DNA from: Candidatus Methanovirga basalitermitum
GTDB taxonomy: Archaea > Methanobacteriota > Methanobacteria > Methanobacteriales > Methanobacteriaceae
DNA: 7,989 bases
Reading direction: 5' to 3'
NCBI GenBank assembly: GCA_031284445.1
Contig: JAISZW010000018.1
Span: forward strand, 1 to 7,989
This document shows, one piece after another, positions 5,447 to 7,989 of the stretch. The notes under the pieces are model-generated. The model did no database searches and had not been told where the DNA came from. It saw nothing but the letters and a program-made list of their open reading frames with translations. Both the position numbers and the translations under genes were made by a program. Each line of letters starts with the position of its first letter. Position 1 is the first letter of the stretch.

Positions 5447-6150
5447 CTATTCACTACCATACAACTCTTTAAATTCTTTATCAGTAAAATCATCTGTCAT
5501 TTGAGCTATATAATTTCCATCAAATAACTCTTTAATATTTAAATTGAATCTATTCTCTTAATCCATCGTCTAAATCATGATGCTTTTGTGCAATTTCGTC
5601 ACTTATGGAAACTATTTGACCCTCAAGTGGTACTGAATCCTTAAACTTCAATGATTCTTCCAATTCATTGAAATTATTTTTTAAGAATCTTTTCAATTTT
5701 TCACATCTCTCTTTTCACTTCCAATATTCGTATGCTTAAGTATGCCTTCTAACACTTACCAAATTTGTCTTTTTATCTTTCCAAAAAGATCATCTTCTCA
5801 TTTCATTATACTATCCAATACTTTTTTATCCAATACTTTTTCACCAAATGACCAAAAGGAGTATGCCCAATATCATGTTCTAATAATAGTTTCAGATAAC
5901 TCTTCATTTAATGACAAGCTTTTTGCAATTGTTCTTGATATTTGAGCAACTTGTAGTGTATGACTTAATATCGTCCTAAAATGATCACTCTGTTTATTAG
6001 AATAAACCTAAGTTTTGTCTTGTAGACATCTGAAAGGTTTTGAATATATATTATTCTATCTCTGTCTATCTTATTCTATCTCTGTCTATCTTATTCTACC
6101 TCTGTCTATCTTATTCTACCTCTGTCTATCTTATTCTATCTCTGTCTATC
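5447..6150 (-). pseudogene. Decayed dGTPase-like HD phosphohydrolase
   Basis: Relic of a dNTP triphosphohydrolase of the dGTPase type (HD superfamily), which cuts dNTPs to nucleosides and triphosphate. In order on the minus strand: DRDRIIY (about 6046-6066), SKPFRCLQDKT (6011-6043), VYSNKQSDHFRTILSHTLQVAQ, ISRTIAKSLSLNEELSETII, the metal-binding block EHDIGHTPFGH (5848-5880), GEKVLDKKVLDSIMK, VLEGILKHTNIGSEKRDVKN, LEGQIVSISDEIAQ, HHDLDDGLRE, and YIAQMTDDFTDKEFKELYGSE before the probable natural stop at 5447-5449. Lesions include a frameshift after DRIIY, TAG for Gln after QDKT (6008-6010), a frameshift just before EHDIGH, another inside GHxGE, internal stops after SIMK and RQIW, and further shifts downstream. 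The N-terminal segment before DRDRI is not recognisable. The gene is dead, although its His and Asp motifs are still readable. Confidence 0.85.
6051..6150. repeat. Five tandem copies of a 20-bp unit
   Basis: Five head-to-tail copies of TTATTCTATCTCTGTCTATC (plus strand) fill 6051-6150 without gaps. The only variation is T to C at position 9 of the unit in copies three and four (6091-6130). On the minus strand each unit contains ATAGACAGAGATAGAATA, which encodes IDRDRI, the conserved motif at the beginning of the dGTPase relic. The array therefore seems to be an expansion of that coding motif. Twenty is not a multiple of three, so each copy gained or lost shifts the frame. Confidence 0.95.
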
Positions 6151-6208
6151 GAAATTTCATCTATTTCAATATATTTAATTAATAATCAAGTATTAATTAG
6201 TATTATTT

Positions 6209-6217
6209 AAAAATAAA
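6209..6217 (-). terminator. T-rich terminator candidate after the glycosyltransferase
   Basis: TTTATTTTT on the minus strand, about 33 bases beyond the stop codon at 6251-6253. It is the same nine-base string that follows abcE1. Confidence 0.3.
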
Positions 6218-6250
6218 TATTTTCATAATGTTAAATTTGAAAATGAAAAA

Positions 6251-6808
6251 TTATCTGTCCTGATTTTGTTTTAGTTGAAATATTCCAAGTGGATAAGAAT
6301 TACTCATAGGATTTAATTTTTTCACTTTTTCTAGCAAATACTTACTTTTAATAAAGTTATTAAAATAGGGATCTTCTTGTTTGTAGTCTGTCATATAAAA
6401 AACCCATATTTTATTAGTTTTAATATTTTTTTCAATTTCAATTGGTATTGAAGCATTATTTTTGTCATATTTGATAATATTATTCTTTTTTAGATAAAAT
6501 TTTGCAATTCCATCACTACCTAATGTTATAATGGTGTCATTTTCATCTATTTTTGTTAAACATTCTTCAAAATCTAAATAAGATGTTTTCAAAATATTTT
6601 GAGAGTTTACAAATGAAACTGTGTTCGTCATGCCCATGATAATGATAATTATCAGAATTGGAACATGAATTATCTTATATGACTTATTTTTACTTACTGT
6701 AGTTAGCATGGTAGAAAATGATAACCATAAACAACCTAAAAAAAATACAATATATCTCCTAAAAAACATTGGCTTAACTAAATATGAGAATATCGCTACA
6801 AATAGCAT
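6251..6808 (-). CDS. 3' part of frameshifted GT39-like membrane glycosyltransferase
   Basis: This open frame is the C-terminal third of the glycosyltransferase that starts at 7796. Removing one G from the tract at 6831-6837 joins the frames without interruption: AIVGG is followed by IFVLIASMLFVAIFSYLV and then PMFFRRYIVFFLGCLW. The P-x-x-x-RRY motif followed by a hydrophobic segment is typical of the last membrane helices of RgtA/ArnT-like enzymes. Another membrane segment follows (VPILIIIIIMGMTNTVSF). A hydrophilic domain of about 110 residues, containing ENDTIITLGSDGIAKFYL, then ends the protein; it is probably extracytoplasmic. The rejoined protein would have 514 residues. Standing alone, the first ATG of this frame (6808) lacks an evident ribosome-binding site, so it is probably not translated separately in the sequenced state. 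Confidence 0.8.
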   Translation of the reverse strand: MLFVAIFSYLVKPMFFRRYIVFFLGCLWLSFSTMLTTVSKNKSYKIIHVPILIIIIIMGMTNTVSFVNSQNILKTSYLDFEECLTKIDENDTIITLGSDGIAKFYLKKNNIIKYDKNNASIPIEIEKNIKTNKIWVFYMTDYKQEDPYFNNFIKSKYLLEKVKKLNPMSNSYPLGIFQLKQNQDR

Positions 6809-7796
6809 TGATGCTATTAAAACAAAGATTCCCCCCCACTATTGCTGTTTTTCTTTCATCTTTTTTGTAGTATAATAAACAAACATAAGACATTAATAAT
6901 AATAAACAGAAAAAGAAGAGTATTCCTCCTAAATCACTAAATCCATCCATATCAACAATATTATTGGGAGAAAATAATACAAATAATATCTCAATTACAG
7001 ATTGAAAACCAGGTTTAATCCACCATCCATTTCCATTAGCATAACTACTATAATTAATAAACATATAAATCCAAGGCAAATACAAGAATATTGAGAACAT
7101 AATGCTTAACATTAATTTTTTAACATGAACTCTTTTTTTCATGATTGTATAAGATATTAATAAAAAGTATATCATCATCGTCCCAATTGTCGCATAGTAA
7201 TGAGTATAAGCTGCCATTAAACTAACTAAAGTAAAAATAATCCAATTTTTGTTATTGTTTGGATTTTTAGTAATTATGTAAGCATAGTATAAACTAAGAG
7301 TTAGGAATAGTATTGCCCAAGAATACATACGAACTTCAACACTATAAAGCATCATTTTGGGCATTGTAACAATACAAAAAGTAAAAATTCCACAAGTCAA
7401 CCATCCAAATTCTTTTTTCACTTTTGTAAAACCGAAATATATTAAACAAATTAAAGGAACAACTGATATTAATTTAGCTATATAAACATTAAAACTATAA
7501 GAGATATTAAATGGACTGGAAAAAATTGAAAGAAGACTAAAAACCATTTTTACAAAAATATAATATAAAGGTGGATGAACATCATAAGCAGTAGCAATCA
7601 ACATGTTTTTAAAAGAATATGTTATGATATTGAGTGTAAATATTTCATCAACCCATAGACATGGATTTAATCCAAAAATTAACATAATAAAGAATAATAT
7701 TAGTGCTGAACCAAATAATGAAATACCTATAATTCGTTTCCAATCAATATTATTATTTTGAGACTTTTCAACCACTATATTTTTCTTTTTTTTCAT
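6774..7796 (-). CDS. 5' part of frameshifted GT39-like membrane glycosyltransferase
   Basis: N-terminal two thirds of a GT-C fold, multi-pass glycosyltransferase (GT39/ArnT/RgtA-like), a family that moves sugars from lipid-phosphate carriers onto surface molecules at the outer membrane face. Numbering from ATG 7796: a cytosolic tail MKKKKNIVVEK, a first membrane helix at about 22-43, the catalytic-loop pair DE at 50-51 (WVDEIFTL), DVHPPLYY at 72-79, VEVRMYSW at about 153-160 and THYYA at about 198-202. About seven more helices follow. After AIVGG the frame leaves the family, giving about 20 unrelated residues and a stop at 6774. The shift occurs at a run of seven G. I prefer ATG 7796 because it follows GGGGGAAAT and gives a normal positive tail; an in-frame TTG at 7841 is less likely. 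Probable state: off, or truncated. Confidence 0.82.
   Translation of the reverse strand: MKKKKNIVVEKSQNNNIDWKRIIGISLFGSALILFFIMLIFGLNPCLWVDEIFTLNIITYSFKNMLIATAYDVHPPLYYIFVKMVFSLLSIFSSPFNISYSFNVYIAKLISVVPLICLIYFGFTKVKKEFGWLTCGIFTFCIVTMPKMMLYSVEVRMYSWAILFLTLSLYYAYIITKNPNNNKNWIIFTLVSLMAAYTHYYATIGTMMIYFLLISYTIMKKRVHVKKLMLSIMFSIFLYLPWIYMFINYSSYANGNGWWIKPGFQSVIEILFVLFSPNNIVDMDGFSDLGGILFFFCLLLLMSYVCLLYYKKDERKTAIVGGNLCFNSINAICSDILIFS
6831..6837 (-). other. G7 homopolymer, the frameshift point of the glycosyltransferase
   Basis: Seven C on the plus strand (G on the coding strand) mark the exact point where the reading frame changes. With six G the codons run ATA-GTG-GGG-GGA-ATC-TTT and the gene is open for 514 codons. 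With seven it stops at 6774. With eight, a TAA follows within a few codons. Long G runs are very rare in DNA this AT-rich, and G tracts of this kind are classical slippage sites in bacterial surface genes. Confidence 0.75.
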
Positions 7797-7818
7797 ATTT
7801 CCCCCATGAATTCTCCTC
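7794..7818 (-). promoter_or_regulatory. Translation start region with four-codon leader ORF
   Basis: On the minus strand GAGGAG (7813-7818) is followed five bases later by an ATG at 7807. That ATG opens only ATG-GGG-GAA-ATA-TGA, whose stop overlaps the ATG of the glycosyltransferase (7796). The best Shine-Dalgarno site therefore serves the tiny frame, and the glycosyltransferase ATG may be reached by reinitiation or coupling. The mini-frame contains a run of five G (7801-7805). One extra G would fuse it in frame to the glycosyltransferase (MGGNMKKKK). Confidence 0.5.
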
Positions 7819-7989
7819 TTGAATATTAATACATTGATCAAGGTGTCTGATCATTCTGAAAAATCGATGGCTTATTTGAAGGTATTTATCAATAAAAAAG
7901 AATCAATCATGACACTCAACTAAAAGTACAAGTTAAATAATGATATTTACTAATTTAGGATCTTTAACATCGAAAGATTTAAATACTAT
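7797..7989. other. Upstream region of the glycosyltransferase
   Basis: No gene is visible. Two copies of the palindrome TGATCA lie at 7835-7840 and 7848-7853, seven bases apart, which could be an operator or chance. No single TATA-like box stands out in this AT-rich stretch. A gene may begin beyond the right edge of the window. Confidence 0.4.

Noticed and set aside
5742..5945. Plus-strand ORF of 67 codons
   Set aside because: It is antisense to the dGTPase relic, where the minus strand reads HDIGHTPFGH and the conserved helix before it.
6051..6150. CRISPR array
   Set aside because: The copies are contiguous 20-bp units with no unique spacers, and no cas genes are present.
6251..7841. Two separate genes, a 355-residue membrane protein and a 185-residue protein
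   Set aside because: Both halves belong to one family and join in one frame when a single G is removed from the G7 tract. The second has no ribosome-binding site of its own.
1..7989. tRNA, rRNA or known riboswitch
   Set aside because: No cloverleaf with a TTC-containing T-arm, no rRNA motifs and no riboswitch core were noticed on either strand.

Overview
The window is very AT-rich and looks like the chromosome of a host-associated methanogenic archaeon, most likely Methanobrevibacter or a close relative. The strongest evidence is an intact gene for ABCE1 (RNase L inhibitor), a ribosome-recycling ATPase found only in archaea and eukaryotes. Archaeal TATA-like boxes and Shine-Dalgarno sequences of the AGGTG/AGGAG type agree with this. 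The genus is an inference from composition and from the look of the transposase and AAA-ATPase remnants; no database search was possible.

Layout from left to right. Positions 1-467 are non-coding, with a long AT hairpin, a short direct repeat and a candidate promoter. Positions 477-1592 (+) encode an intact multi-pass membrane protein of the UPF0104 / flippase-like family. Positions 1729-2606 (-) are a wrecked DDE transposase gene, split by a 368-bp insert (1833-2200) that has imperfect terminal inverted repeats and an 11-bp target duplication, so it behaves like a small non-autonomous element. Directly abutting are the C-terminal end of an SNF2-type helicase (2613-2933, +) and the N-terminal stub of a PD-(D/E)XK-associated AAA-ATPase (2853-3083, -). 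Positions 3147-4925 (-) are abcE1, complete. Positions 4926-5446 hold the abcE1 upstream region and an unrecognised coding relic. Positions 5447-6150 (-) are a decayed dGTPase-like HD phosphohydrolase whose 5' end has been overrun by five tandem copies of a 20-bp unit. Positions 6251-7796 (-) are a GT39/ArnT-like membrane glycosyltransferase gene broken into two reading frames exactly at a run of seven G.

Only the flippase-like protein and ABCE1 look like ordinary working genes. The other loci are broken or possibly switched off, so this is a zone of gene decay and mobile-element activity around one essential housekeeping gene, not an operon with a shared pathway. The most interesting points are the MITE-like insert with its ladder of short hairpins, the possibly phase-variable G tract in the glycosyltransferase (with a second G run at its start site), and the 20-bp minisatellite that grew out of a coding motif. 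I did not find a convincing new multi-gene system.
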